24,358 nt of DNA from Succinatimonas sp. CAG:777 (GCA_000431835.1 HF987951.1:55016-79373); one strand, 5' to 3'. Shown: positions 9,056 through 16,412, counted from the stretch's first letter. Program-made: numbers and translations. The notes: generated from the sequence alone by a model not told the origin.

Positions 9056-9781
9056 TTAATCGCTTACCACTGTGCCTTCTGCTTCGCCCTTTGCGGCTCT
9101 ATCAAAAGCACCAGGTTTATTCATAGAGAATACTCTAATTGGCATGTGATGTTCACGTGCAAGTGCAAAAGCTGTTAGATCCATCACCTGTAACTGCTTA
9201 GCAATAACCTCATCAAAGGTAAGGCTGTCAAACTTAGTTGCAGTCTTATCTTTTACAGGATCAGCAGTATAAATACCGTCAACCTTTGTGGCTTTTAAGA
9301 CTTCAGAGCATTGAAGTTCAATTGCGCGAAGTACAGCTCCGGTATCGGTTGTAAAGAATGGTGAACCTGTGCCGCCTGCAACAATTAAGCTAGAACCTTT
9401 CTTTAAAAGTTCTCTACCTTCAGTTGCACTGTACTGAGTAGTAATTGATGGAATACCATAAGCACTCATCAATACACATTCTCCACCTTGAGCCTTGAGT
9501 TCTTCTCTCATAGCTAGACCATTCATAATAGTAGCAAGCATACCCATTTGGTCACCTGTTACTCTATCAAAGCCAGCCTTTTGCAGAGCTGCACCACGGA
9601 AGATGTTACCACCACCGATTACAAGTACAGTCTGAACTCCCTGTTTTTGAACATCACGGATAGCTTTTGCTGTCTGTGATAAAACATGAGGATCAATTCC
9701 AAAACCTGTATCACCACTTAAAGCCTCACCTGAGATTTTAAGTAGGATGCGCCTTACTTGACTTTTCTGCTCCGAAGACAT
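9056..9781 (-). CDS. pyrH: PyrH, UMP kinase
   Basis: PyrH phosphorylates UMP to UDP with ATP, a hexameric cytoplasmic enzyme of pyrimidine nucleotide synthesis. The 241 residues match E. coli exactly in length. Amino-acid-kinase motifs are visible: the phosphate loop LLKISGEALSG near residues 12-22, VIGGGNIFRGA near 54-64, the UMP-binding DQMGMLATIMNGLAM segment, and GGTGSPFFTTDTGAVLRAIE. A GGAG ribosome site precedes the ATG, which lies 15 bp after the tsf stop. Confidence 0.98.
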   Translation of the reverse strand: MSSEQKSQVRRILLKISGEALSGDTGFGIDPHVLSQTAKAIRDVQKQGVQTVLVIGGGNIFRGAALQKAGFDRVTGDQMGMLATIMNGLAMREELKAQGGECVLMSAYGIPSITTQYSATEGRELLKKGSSLIVAGGTGSPFFTTDTGAVLRAIELQCSEVLKATKVDGIYTADPVKDKTATKFDSLTFDEVIAKQLQVMDLTAFALAREHHMPIRVFSMNKPGAFDRAAKGEAEGTVVSD

Positions 9782-9796
9782 TATTAAACTCCGCTA

Positions 9797-10684
9797 TTAT
9801 TTCTTAGCAGCTTCAACCTGAGCCTGAACTTCAGCGGCAAAGTCTACAACCTGCTTCTCAATGCCCTCGCCTACTTCGTAACGTACGAATGAAACAGCAT
9901 CAGCATTGTGCTCCTTTAAGTACTGGCCTACAGACTGCTCTGGGTTCATAACGAATGCCTGACCAGTTAAAGAAACTTCACCGGTGAACTTCTTCATACG
10001 GCCTTCAACCATCTTCTCAGCGATGTTCTGTGGCTTGCCTGACTTCATAGCGATGTCGATCTGAACCTGACGCTCGTGAGCTACAACTTCAGCTGATACG
10101 TCTTCTGGGTGTACGAATTCTGGCTTTGAAGCGCATACGTGCATAGCAATGTGCTTAGCTAACTCTGCGTCACCGCCCTTTAGGATTACTGCAACACCGA
10201 TACGCTTGTTTGAGTGAACGTATAGACCTACAGTCTGACCTTCCTGAGCTTCAACGATTGCTACACGGCGAACCTGTAAGTTCTCACCAATCTTAGCAAC
10301 TAAAGCGGTTAAGCCTTCAGCAACAGTCTGACCGTCTAAAGTAGTATTCTTTAATACTTCAACGTCAGAAATGTTGTTTGCTAATGCTAAATCAGCAACT
10401 TTCTGAGCAAAAGCAACGAACTCAGCGTTCTTTGCGCAGAAGTCAGTCTCTGAGTTAACTTCAACTAAAGCAACTTTTGAACCATTCTGTGCAACAGCAA
10501 TGATACCTTCAGCTGCAGTACGGCCTGCTTTCTTAGCAGCCTTAGCAGCACCGCTCTTACGCATTGCATCGATAGCTTTCTGCATATCACCATCAGCTGC
10601 AACTAGAGCCTTCTTACAGTCCATCATACCTGCGCCAGTAGCGTCACGTAGTTCTTTAACCATAGCAGCGGTTACGTTAGCCAT
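9797..10684 (-). CDS. tsf: Tsf, translation elongation factor Ts
   Basis: EF-Ts exchanges GDP for GTP on EF-Tu. The N-terminal UBA-like domain (about 1-55, with V-K-E-L-R-D-A-T-G-A-G-M-M-D-C-K-K-A-L) is diagnostic. The nucleotide-exchange motif ETDFCAKN follows near residues 79-86 and inserts next to the EF-Tu Mg2+ site. Length is 295, slightly longer than E. coli (283); the excess seems to lie in the C-terminal Glu/Ala/Lys-rich tail. The ribosome site AAGAGGAAA is strong. Codon use is visibly biased, as in highly expressed genes. A 107-bp gap with several hairpins separates it from rpsB. Confidence 0.98.
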   Translation of the reverse strand: MANVTAAMVKELRDATGAGMMDCKKALVAADGDMQKAIDAMRKSGAAKAAKKAGRTAAEGIIAVAQNGSKVALVEVNSETDFCAKNAEFVAFAQKVADLALANNISDVEVLKNTTLDGQTVAEGLTALVAKIGENLQVRRVAIVEAQEGQTVGLYVHSNKRIGVAVILKGGDAELAKHIAMHVCASKPEFVHPEDVSAEVVAHERQVQIDIAMKSGKPQNIAEKMVEGRMKKFTGEVSLTGQAFVMNPEQSVGQYLKEHNADAVSFVRYEVGEGIEKQVVDFAAEVQAQVEAAKK

Positions 10685-10708
10685 GTTTTATTTCCTCTTA
10701 ATCTGTAA

Positions 10709-10729
10709 AAGGCCGGAAGAACCGGCCTT
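10709..10729 (-). terminator. GC-rich hairpin with U-run between rpsB and tsf (attenuator/partial terminator)
   Basis: The arms AAGGCCGG and CCGGCCTT form a perfect 8-bp stem with a 5-nt loop. Read on the minus strand the stem is followed by TTTTACAG, a short U-run. Its place just upstream of tsf fits an intercistronic attenuator that lowers tsf relative to rpsB, but readthrough must occur if tsf lacks its own promoter. Termination efficiency cannot be judged from the sequence. Confidence 0.7.
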
Positions 10730-10746
10730 AGAAATTTTCTAAAGTT

Positions 10747-10781
10747 CTGTGTAAACACAGGATTAGGATCTTACGATCCTA
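10747..10781 (-). repeat. Two further small hairpins in the rpsB-tsf spacer
   Basis: The 14-mer CTGTGTAAACACAG (10747-10760) can fold with a 5-6 bp stem. TAGGATC and GATCCTA (10764-10770 and 10775-10781) form a perfect 7-bp stem with a TTAC loop. Both lie between the rpsB stop and the stronger hairpin at 10709-10729. They could protect the rpsB mRNA 3' end or act as processing sites. That role is inference; the pairing is seen directly. Confidence 0.55.
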
Positions 10782-10791
10782 GAACGAAAAC

Positions 10792-11544
10792 TTACTCAGC
10801 CTTCTGAGCGTCGTCAGCTTTAGCTTCAGCAGCAGCCTTAGCCTCTTTCTCCTGACGAACTACATCAGCACGTGCTGCGTTGATAGTATCAACTGCACCC
10901 TTTAGATATAGATCAACAGCACGGATAGCATCATCGTTACCAGGAATAACGTAGTTAACGCCATCTGGATTTGAGTTTGTATCAACGATTGCTACAACAG
11001 GAATACCTAAATTGTTAGCTTCTTTGATAGCGATGTGCTCTACTTCAGCATCGATTACGAATAATGCATCTGGTAGACCACCCATATCCTTGATACCGCC
11101 TAATGAACGGTTTAACTTCTCAAGTTCACGGGTACGTAATAAAGCTTCTTTCTTAGTTAACTTCTCTAAAGTACCGTCCTGAGTCTGAGTTTCAAGCTCC
11201 TTTAAGCGCTTGATTGACTGACGAACAGTCTTCCAGTTTGTTAACATACCGCCTAACCAACGGTGATCAACGTAGAACTGACCACATGCAGTAGCAGCAG
11301 GACCTACTTTATCAGCAGCTGCGCGCTTGGTACCTACGAACAGAACCTTGCCCTTGTGAGCAACAGTGCTGCTTAGGAAGTTTAATGCTGCATCATAGCA
11401 CTCAACAGTCTTCTCTAAGTTGATGATATGAATACCGTTACGAGCACCGAAGATGTACTGTTTCATCTTAGGATTCCAGTAACGAGTCTGATGACCGAAG
11501 TGAACGCCAGCCTGTAGCATGTCGCGCATAGTGATGGTAGACAT
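10792..11544 (-). CDS. rpsB: RpsB, 30S ribosomal protein S2
   Basis: This is structural protein S2 of the small subunit, needed to recruit S1. The 250 residues are a little longer than E. coli (241), the excess being an Ala/Lys/Glu-rich tail. Family blocks are clear: MRDMLQAGVHFGHQTRYWNPKMK near the start, VLFVGTKRAA, HRWLGGMLTNWKT, LGGIKDMGGLPD and GIPVVAIVDTNSNPDGV. The start is the ATG at 11544, giving MSTITMRDML. It has a GAGGAT ribosome site 7 nt upstream; an in-frame TTG five codons further upstream overlaps that site and is rejected. The gene is divergent from map and carries a long structured leader, consistent with autoregulation by S2 as known in E. coli. Confidence 0.98.
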   Translation of the reverse strand: MSTITMRDMLQAGVHFGHQTRYWNPKMKQYIFGARNGIHIINLEKTVECYDAALNFLSSTVAHKGKVLFVGTKRAAADKVGPAATACGQFYVDHRWLGGMLTNWKTVRQSIKRLKELETQTQDGTLEKLTKKEALLRTRELEKLNRSLGGIKDMGGLPDALFVIDAEVEHIAIKEANNLGIPVVAIVDTNSNPDGVNYVIPGNDDAIRAVDLYLKGAVDTINAARADVVRQEKEAKAAAEAKADDAQKAE

Positions 11545-11551
11545 AAATAAT

Positions 11552-11557
11552 ATCCTC
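11552..11557 (-). promoter_or_regulatory. Shine-Dalgarno of rpsB (decides the start)
   Basis: The minus strand reads GAGGAT, 7 nt before the ATG at 11544. This selects that ATG over the in-frame TTG at 11559. A second GGAGG-like element (minus strand GGAGGC, 11573-11578) lies upstream without a start codon at suitable spacing. Confidence 0.8.
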
Positions 11558-11577
11558 AAAAATTAGGGTTGTGCCTC

Positions 11578-11649
11578 CACTGTTTCGCTTGTACAACCAA
11601 GTTTTAGCTTTAAAACCTAGCACCCAGTACAAAACGTTATTAAACAGTG
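11578..11649 (-). promoter_or_regulatory. Nested three-helix structure in the rpsB 5' leader (candidate S2 autoregulatory element)
   Basis: On the minus-strand RNA three coaxial helices can form. The outer helix pairs 11642-11649 with 11578-11585 (8 bp, perfect). The middle helix pairs 11627-11632 with 11589-11594 (6 bp, perfect). The inner helix pairs 11611-11620 with 11597-11606 (10 bp including two G-U wobbles, 4-nt loop AAGC). The base of the outer helix abuts a GGAGG-like segment, and the rpsB ribosome site lies 20 nt further on. In E. coli the rpsB leader mediates translational feedback by S2; that this structure does the same is inference from position and shape. Confidence 0.65.
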
Positions 11650-11706
11650 TGCGTTTTCTTAAAAACAAAATTTTGTGCCGTCATGCTAAATCAGACAGAC
11701 ACAATA

Positions 11707-11728
11707 CCCCTGTGCACCTACACAAAGG
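11707..11728 (-). repeat. 5'-proximal hairpin of the rpsB leader
   Basis: On the minus-strand RNA, CCUUUGUG and CACAGGGG (11721-11728 with 11707-11714) pair over 8 bp, two of them G-U, with a 6-nt loop. It lies just downstream of the candidate rpsB -10 box, near the 5' end of the predicted leader. Confidence 0.45.
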
Positions 11729-11734
11729 CAGGTT

Positions 11735-11740
11735 ATTCTA
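11735..11740 (-). promoter_or_regulatory. Candidate -10 box of the rpsB promoter
   Basis: The minus strand reads TAGAAT about 190 nt upstream of rpsB, just before the structured leader. The region 16-18 nt further upstream is A/T-rich but has no recognisable TTGACA-like hexamer, so the assignment rests on the -10 match, the position and the A/T-rich upstream tract. Confidence 0.35.
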
Positions 11741-11801
11741 ACATGGATTATTTTAAAAATTTTGCCTTAACAATAAAAAAAATCGCCATTCCTGTCATCA
11801 A

Positions 11802-11832
11802 TTGTCAGAAACTTACAAAAAATCATTATAAT
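11802..11832 (+). promoter_or_regulatory. Candidate map promoter (TTGTCA, TATAAT)
   Basis: A perfect TATAAT lies at 11827-11832 and a TTGTCA at 11802-11807. The 19-bp spacer is longer than the ideal 17. The predicted start site, around 11838-11840, falls inside the palindrome at 11836-11851, about 22 nt before the map start codon. Confidence 0.55.
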
Positions 11833-11835
11833 AAG

Positions 11836-11851
11836 CCTTAGTTAACTAAGG
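11836..11851. repeat. Perfect 16-bp palindrome overlapping map +1 and Shine-Dalgarno
   Basis: CCTTAGTTAACTAAGG equals its own reverse complement over all 16 bases. It starts 4 bp after the TATAAT box and ends within the AAGGA ribosome site of map. It could be a repressor operator or, if the transcript starts early enough, an RNA hairpin that hides the ribosome site. No function is established. Confidence 0.75.
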
Positions 11852-11852
11852 A
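11848..11852 (+). promoter_or_regulatory. Shine-Dalgarno of map (decides the start)
   Basis: AAGGA lies 8 nt before the ATG at 11861. The in-frame ATG at 11852 overlaps this site and would have no usable ribosome site of its own, so 11861 is the preferred start. Confidence 0.75.
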
Positions 11853-11860
11853 TGAACTTT

Positions 11861-12649
11861 ATGGACATTACTTTAAAATCACCAAGCGAAATTGAAAAAA
11901 TGCGTATTGCAGGCGCTGCTACTGCAAGAGTACTCGAAATGATCGAGCCTTATGTAGTTCCAGGTGTTACCACTGAAGAACTTGACAACATTATGAATGA
12001 TTACATAGTTAATGTTGAAAATGCCAAAAGTGCTGATTTAGGTTACCAGGGCTATCCAAAGGCTACCTGTATCAGTATCAATGAGGTTGTATGCCACGGT
12101 ATTCCAGGTCCCCACAAGCTAAAAGAAGGTGACATTGTTAATATTGACGTTACCGTACTAAAAGACAAGTTCCACGGTGACAGCTCAAGAATGTACATTG
12201 TTGGCAATCATACCTCTCCTAGAAATGAGCAATTATGTAAATGCGCTCAGGAATCAATGTATGAGGCTATTAAAACTGTAAGACCTGGTTCTAATTTAGC
12301 TGATATCGGCGACGCTATTCAGAAAGTAGCCGATAAAGCAGGCTTTTCAATAGTAAGAGATTACTGCGGTCACGGTATCGGTATCGGTTTCCACGAGGAG
12401 CCTTCTGTATTGCATTACAGAAACAATGAAAACTTAATCTTACAAGAAGGCATGTGCTTTACCATTGAGCCTATGATCAATGCTGGTACTTATAAGTGCA
12501 GAACTAATAGAAAAGATGGCTGGACTGTAACTACTGCTGACAAGCAGCCTTCAGCTCAGTATGAGCATACTCTATTAGTAATTCCTAACGGAGTTGAGGT
12601 CTTGACCTTACGTAAGGATGAAGACTTTCCTCGCATCATTACTCACTAA
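11861..12649 (+). CDS. map: Map, methionine aminopeptidase type I
   Basis: Map removes the initiator methionine from nascent proteins and is a cytoplasmic dinuclear-metal enzyme. From the preferred start the protein has 262 residues, the E. coli length being 264. It begins M-D-I-T-L-K, which aligns with E. coli M-A-I-S-I-K. The conserved blocks are GYPKATCISINEVVCHGIPG, then NIDVTV and FHGDSSRM with the two metal Asp residues. They are followed by YCGHGIGIGFHEEP with the metal His, FTIEPMINAG and QYEHTLLV with the metal Glu residues. It is transcribed divergently from rpsB, the arrangement found in E. coli. Its mRNA probably ends at the hairpin near 12734. Confidence 0.97.
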   Translation: MDITLKSPSEIEKMRIAGAATARVLEMIEPYVVPGVTTEELDNIMNDYIVNVENAKSADLGYQGYPKATCISINEVVCHGIPGPHKLKEGDIVNIDVTVLKDKFHGDSSRMYIVGNHTSPRNEQLCKCAQESMYEAIKTVRPGSNLADIGDAIQKVADKAGFSIVRDYCGHGIGIGFHEEPSVLHYRNNENLILQEGMCFTIEPMINAGTYKCRTNRKDGWTVTTADKQPSAQYEHTLLVIPNGVEVLTLRKDEDFPRIITH

Positions 12650-12660
12650 TTTAGGCTAAT

Positions 12661-12708
12661 TTCTTTGAGCTATACATGTATTTTTCCATGCATAAATGGT
12701 TCAAAGAA
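12661..12708 (+). repeat. Imperfect hairpin just after map
   Basis: TTCTTTGA (12661-12668) and TCAAAGAA (12701-12708) form a perfect 8-bp outer stem. A CATG/CATG pair may extend it within the intervening 32 nt. It lies 11 nt after the map stop and may protect the 3' end of the map message. Confidence 0.4.
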
Positions 12709-12733
12709 GAGTTACCTAGTACAGTAATGAGAC

Positions 12734-12756
12734 ACCTGCCATATTCTTTGGCAGGT
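12734..12756 (+). terminator. Hairpin terminator after map
   Basis: ACCTGCCA and TGGCAGGT form a perfect 8-bp GC-rich stem with a 7-nt loop, followed by CTTATTT. The U-run is interrupted, so termination may be partial. It separates map from the candidate glnD promoter. Confidence 0.65.
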
Positions 12757-12760
12757 CTTA

Positions 12761-12788
12761 TTTACAGCATGACCATTAAGCTTAAAAT
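12761..12788 (+). promoter_or_regulatory. Candidate glnD promoter (TTTACA-16-TAAAAT)
   Basis: TTTACA (12761-12766) and TAAAAT (12783-12788) each match the sigma-70 consensus at five of six bases with a 16-bp spacer. The box sits just after the map terminator and would give a leader of about 70 nt before glnD. The self-complementary TTAAGCTTAA (12776-12785) overlaps the -10, and a near copy TTGAGCTTAA (12805-12814) lies just downstream. Confidence 0.5.
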
Positions 12789-12864
12789 AAACACTTCAAA
12801 GAATTTGAGCTTAATTTAACCTAGTAAAAGATCTTAATGTACGATCTAAAAAGAGTTACCCATC

Positions 12865-15516
12865 ATGTTTGAGTCTATTTCCATTCCAAGAAAGGTAAAC
12901 AACGCTGATGTAAATGAAGCTTTTCCATTTAAAGCTCCAGCTCTTGATGTCTATGACATCAAACAAGGAAGAGAACTTGTAAAACTCTATAAGGAATACC
13001 ATAAAGAGTGTTTCTTAAAAGGTTTTAAAGTAGCTAATCTTTTAAAATGTGAAACTCAAAGTTTGGATAACTTTTTAAAAAAGATCTGGGAACACTTCTT
13101 AGGTAACAAATTTGATTACCTTACCCTCGTCGCTGTTGGTGGTTACGGTAGAGCTGAACAATTCATTGAATCTGACATTGATCTTTTAATTGTGTCTAAT
13201 CTTGATCCAATTCCTGATAATGCAAGAGATGCTATTGAAAAGCTGGTTTCTTTTTTATGGGATCTAAAACTTGATCTAGGAACTTCGGTTAGAACCATAA
13301 AAGAAACTGTTTTAGCCTCTCGCGAAGACATCACGATTATCACAAATCTATTAGAAACTCACTTTATAGCAGGCAATAAAGATGTATATGACCATCTTTT
13401 AACAGCCCTGCATAACGACGAATTTTGGGATGATGAGAGATTCTTTGAAGCAAAAATTTCTGAGCAGATGCAACGCTACCACAGCTTTAGAGATACAGTT
13501 TATTCACTAGAGCCTGATGTTAAAAACAATCCTGGTGGTCTGCGTGATCTTCACATCATGCAGTGGCTTGCAATTAAAAATTTCCATGCCACAAAAGATG
13601 ACGATTTGTGCTCCGTAGGATTACTTACAAAATCAGAATACGATGAATACCTTGCCTGCCAGTCATTCTTATGGGATGTACGCTATGCTATTCACTGCAA
13701 CTCTAACTCTAATATCTTAAGATTAGATTTTCAAAAGACTGTCGCCTCTATCTTAGGTTACGGTGATGAGGGTAATGCACCTGTTGAAGCAATGATGCGT
13801 GATCTTTTCCGTATCTTCCACAGAGTGCGCGAATTAAACTATATTTTAGTTCAGCAAGCTTCAATTAAAGTAAAAGGTTATGTAGGCAAAGAGTTCTCTG
13901 ATCCTGTCTTTATCGACAGCTCTTTTGTACAAAAAGGAACTTTCATTGATGTTTTAGATCATGAACTTTTCAAAAATGATCCTAGAAAAATCTTAGATTT
14001 GTTCTTAGCTATCGATTCTCGCCCAATTATCCATAACATTCACGTTAACTGCTTGCGTGCTCTTCGTGAAGGTCGCAGAGTTTTAAAAGATTACTTAATT
14101 ACCGATCCTGTTTGCAGAGAGAAGTTCAGACAATTACTGCAAAAAACTGAGAGTGCTCCTCTTTTGTTCTCTTTAATGCATGAAACTCGTGTGCTCTCAA
14201 GCTATATGCCTCAGTGGGCAAGAATTGAAGGTTTGGCTCAGTTTGACAGATTCCATCTATTTAGTGTCGATGAGCACTCTATTAGAGTAATTAAAAATAT
14301 TCACGATTTAGCTTTATCTAAAGATCCAATCTACCAGCTTTTTAAGATCGTCTCTAAAAAGCTCTCTGAGCCTGAACTTTTAATCACAGCAGCTCTCCTA
14401 CATGATATTGCCAAAGGTCGTGGTGGCAATCATGCTCAAAAAGGTTCAAAAGAAGCCGAATTATTCTGTAAATTGCATGGTTTTAATGATTACCAGACAG
14501 GTATCATAAGCTGGCTTGTAGCCTCTCACCTGCAGTTTAGTACTACTGCTACAAGACGTGACATTACCGATCTTGAGGTGATCAACAATTTTGCTGACTT
14601 TGTCGGCGATGAAGAGCATCTAAATTTATTGTACTGCTTAACTGTTGCCGATATTAGTGCAACTAATGATAACGTTTGGAACTCATGGAAAGACAATATC
14701 TTCAAGCAACTATATCAGTCTACTAAGATTGCAATTTCTCAAGGAGAGACAGATCTTGAGACTAATATGCAACAACAGGCTTTAGAACGCAAAGAAAAGG
14801 TAATAGAGTTTACAAAAGACTGCAAGAAAGATGATATTCTAAAGTACATAAGACAGTTCCCTATCGAGTACTTTATCCACTATCAGCCCGAGGACATCAG
14901 CTGGCATGCGCGTAATATCTTAAGGTATTCGCATACAGATAAGCCTCTAATTCTGTTCTCTCAGACTCCAAACGTGGGTACTGAGCTTTTGGTTTACTAT
15001 CAAAGCAACTCTCCAAAATTCTTTGGAAACCTTGTAAAAACCATGGCGATAAAGCAGTTGAACGTTTTTAGTGCACAGATATTTTTAACGCACAATTTTC
15101 ATGCATTATGCACAATTATGTTCCAAAACAAAAAAGGTCTACCCCTTGATCATGACCGTCTGAATGGTCTGAGAAAAGCAATTCTGTCAGGTCTTGATGA
15201 CAAGTCACAAAGCCTTATTTTATCTAATTCAGGACGTAAAATTTTCGATCTTCCAACTACAATTTCTTTCTTAGATTCTGGCTCTGAAAAGCAGACTAAG
15301 CTCGAAATCTCTACGCTTGACAGGCAAGGTCTATTGGCTAAAATCGGCATAACACTTGGTAATTTAGGTTGTCTAATCAGTGCAGCTAGAATCACCACCA
15401 CAGGTGAGCGTGCTGATGATTATTTTGCAATTACCGATGAAAACGGATTACCTTTAGATTCAATCAGAAAAGAAGAACTGACCACAGCATTAAAAGCAGC
15501 TCTTGATGAATCTTAA
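12865..15516 (+). CDS. glnD: GlnD, bifunctional PII uridylyltransferase/uridylyl-removing enzyme
   Basis: GlnD senses glutamine and adds or removes UMP on PII proteins, controlling glutamine synthetase and nitrogen gene expression. The 883 residues (E. coli 890) show all four parts. The nucleotidyltransferase motif GGYGRAE with S-D-I-D-L is at 92-107, with catalytic Asp104 and Asp106. A PII-uridylyltransferase helical linker follows. The HD domain has LLHDIAKGRGGNH with His513-Asp514. Two C-terminal ACT domains (about 705-775 and 810-880) bind glutamine. The ATG is preceded by AAGAG, 9 nt upstream. The map-glnD-dapD order is that of E. coli. The gene probably has its own promoter at 12761-12788 and is followed by dapD after 28 bp. 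Confidence 0.97.
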   Translation: MFESISIPRKVNNADVNEAFPFKAPALDVYDIKQGRELVKLYKEYHKECFLKGFKVANLLKCETQSLDNFLKKIWEHFLGNKFDYLTLVAVGGYGRAEQFIESDIDLLIVSNLDPIPDNARDAIEKLVSFLWDLKLDLGTSVRTIKETVLASREDITIITNLLETHFIAGNKDVYDHLLTALHNDEFWDDERFFEAKISEQMQRYHSFRDTVYSLEPDVKNNPGGLRDLHIMQWLAIKNFHATKDDDLCSVGLLTKSEYDEYLACQSFLWDVRYAIHCNSNSNILRLDFQKTVASILGYGDEGNAPVEAMMRDLFRIFHRVRELNYILVQQASIKVKGYVGKEFSDPVFIDSSFVQKGTFIDVLDHELFKNDPRKILDLFLAIDSRPIIHNIHVNCLRALREGRRVLKDYLITDPVCREKFRQLLQKTESAPLLFSLMHETRVLSSYMPQWARIEGLAQFDRFHLFSVDEHSIRVIKNIHDLALSKDPIYQLFKIVSKKLSEPELLITAALLHDIAKGRGGNHAQKGSKEAELFCKLHGFNDYQTGIISWLVASHLQFSTTATRRDITDLEVINNFADFVGDEEHLNLLYCLTVADISATNDNVWNSWKDNIFKQLYQSTKIAISQGETDLETNMQQQALERKEKVIEFTKDCKKDDILKYIRQFPIEYFIHYQPEDISWHARNILRYSHTDKPLILFSQTPNVGTELLVYYQSNSPKFFGNLVKTMAIKQLNVFSAQIFLTHNFHALCTIMFQNKKGLPLDHDRLNGLRKAILSGLDDKSQSLILSNSGRKIFDLPTTISFLDSGSEKQTKLEISTLDRQGLLAKIGITLGNLGCLISAARITTTGERADDYFAITDENGLPLDSIRKEELTTALKAALDES

Positions 15517-15544
15517 ATGCAGAAAATGCCAATAGGAGATTTAA

Positions 15545-16390
15545 ATGTCTGTTTTAGACTTACAACCAGTTATTGAAGAGGCTTTTGAAAACCGTGCTTC
15601 AATCAATTCAAAGACCGTTACACCACAGTTAAGAAAAGCTATCGACGAAGTTATTGCAGCTCTAGATGCTGGTGTAATTCGCGTAGCTGAAAAGAAAGAC
15701 GGTGACTGGGTTACCAATCAGTGGATTAAAAAAGCTGTTTTACTTTCTTTTAGAATTGAAGACAATTTCTTAACTGAAGTTCCTGGTGGCGCTTTCTACG
15801 ATAAAGTTCACTTAAAGTTTGAAGGTTACACAGCAGAGCGTTTTGCCAAGGAAGGCATTCGTGCAGTTCCAGGTTGTGTGGTTCGTCGTGGTGCTTATCT
15901 TGAGCCAAATACCATTTTATTACCATCATTCGTTAACATCGGCGCTCACGTAGGTTCTGGCACCATGGTTGATACATGGGCTACTGTAGGTTCTTGCGCA
16001 CAGGTAGGTAAAAATGTTCATATCGCAGGCGGTGCTGGTATCGGAGGTGTTCTAGAGCCAGTTCAGGCAGGTCCTACCATTATCGAGGATAACTGCTTTA
16101 TCGGTGCAAGATCTGAGGTTGTAGAAGGTGTTATCGTAGGTGAAGGCTCAGTTATTTCAATGGGCGTATTCTTAGGTAAATCTACAAGAATTTATGACAG
16201 AACCACAGGTGAGATTTCATACGGTAGAATTCCTCCTCATTCAGTAGTAGTTGCAGGTAACTTACCTTCAAAGGATGGTAAGTACTCACTGTATGCTGCT
16301 ATCATCGTTAAGCGCGTTGATGAGAGGACCTTATCAAAGGTTGGCCTAAACGAGTTATTACGTCAGGCTCAAGAAGAAGTTCACGGTTAA
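15545..16390 (+). CDS. dapD: DapD, tetrahydrodipicolinate N-succinyltransferase
   Basis: DapD transfers succinyl from succinyl-CoA to tetrahydrodipicolinate in the lysine/meso-diaminopimelate pathway, so it feeds peptidoglycan cross-linking. The 281 residues are close to E. coli (274). An N-terminal helical domain (about 1-100) is followed by a left-handed beta-helix. Family motifs include PGCVVRRGAYLEPNTILLPSFVNIGA, GTMVDTWATVGSCAQVG, GVLEPVQAGPTIIEDNCFIGARSEVVEG and FLGKSTRIYDR. An AGGAGA ribosome site lies in the 28-bp gap after glnD, so both are probably on one transcript. It ends 22 bp before a strong hairpin terminator. Confidence 0.98.
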   Translation: MSVLDLQPVIEEAFENRASINSKTVTPQLRKAIDEVIAALDAGVIRVAEKKDGDWVTNQWIKKAVLLSFRIEDNFLTEVPGGAFYDKVHLKFEGYTAERFAKEGIRAVPGCVVRRGAYLEPNTILLPSFVNIGAHVGSGTMVDTWATVGSCAQVGKNVHIAGGAGIGGVLEPVQAGPTIIEDNCFIGARSEVVEGVIVGEGSVISMGVFLGKSTRIYDRTTGEISYGRIPPHSVVVAGNLPSKDGKYSLYAAIIVKRVDERTLSKVGLNELLRQAQEEVHG

Positions 16391-16412
16391 GATCTTCTTA
16401 GTAAGTTTTGAT

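Noticed and set aside
11545..11559. Upstream TTG start extending rpsB by five codons
   Set aside because: It overlaps the GAGGAT ribosome site of the ATG at 11544, and S2 proteins begin at about that ATG.
11468..11668. Minus-strand open frame of 66 codons overlapping the rpsB start and leader
   Set aside because: It is out of frame with rpsB and spans the structured leader; no conserved features.
11647..11841. Plus-strand open frame of 64 codons in the rpsB-map spacer
   Set aside because: It covers the rpsB leader and both promoters, has no ribosome site, and its protein looks random.
11852..11860. Upstream ATG extending map by three codons
   Set aside because: It overlaps the AAGGA site serving the ATG at 11861, and the shorter form aligns with the E. 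coli N-terminus.
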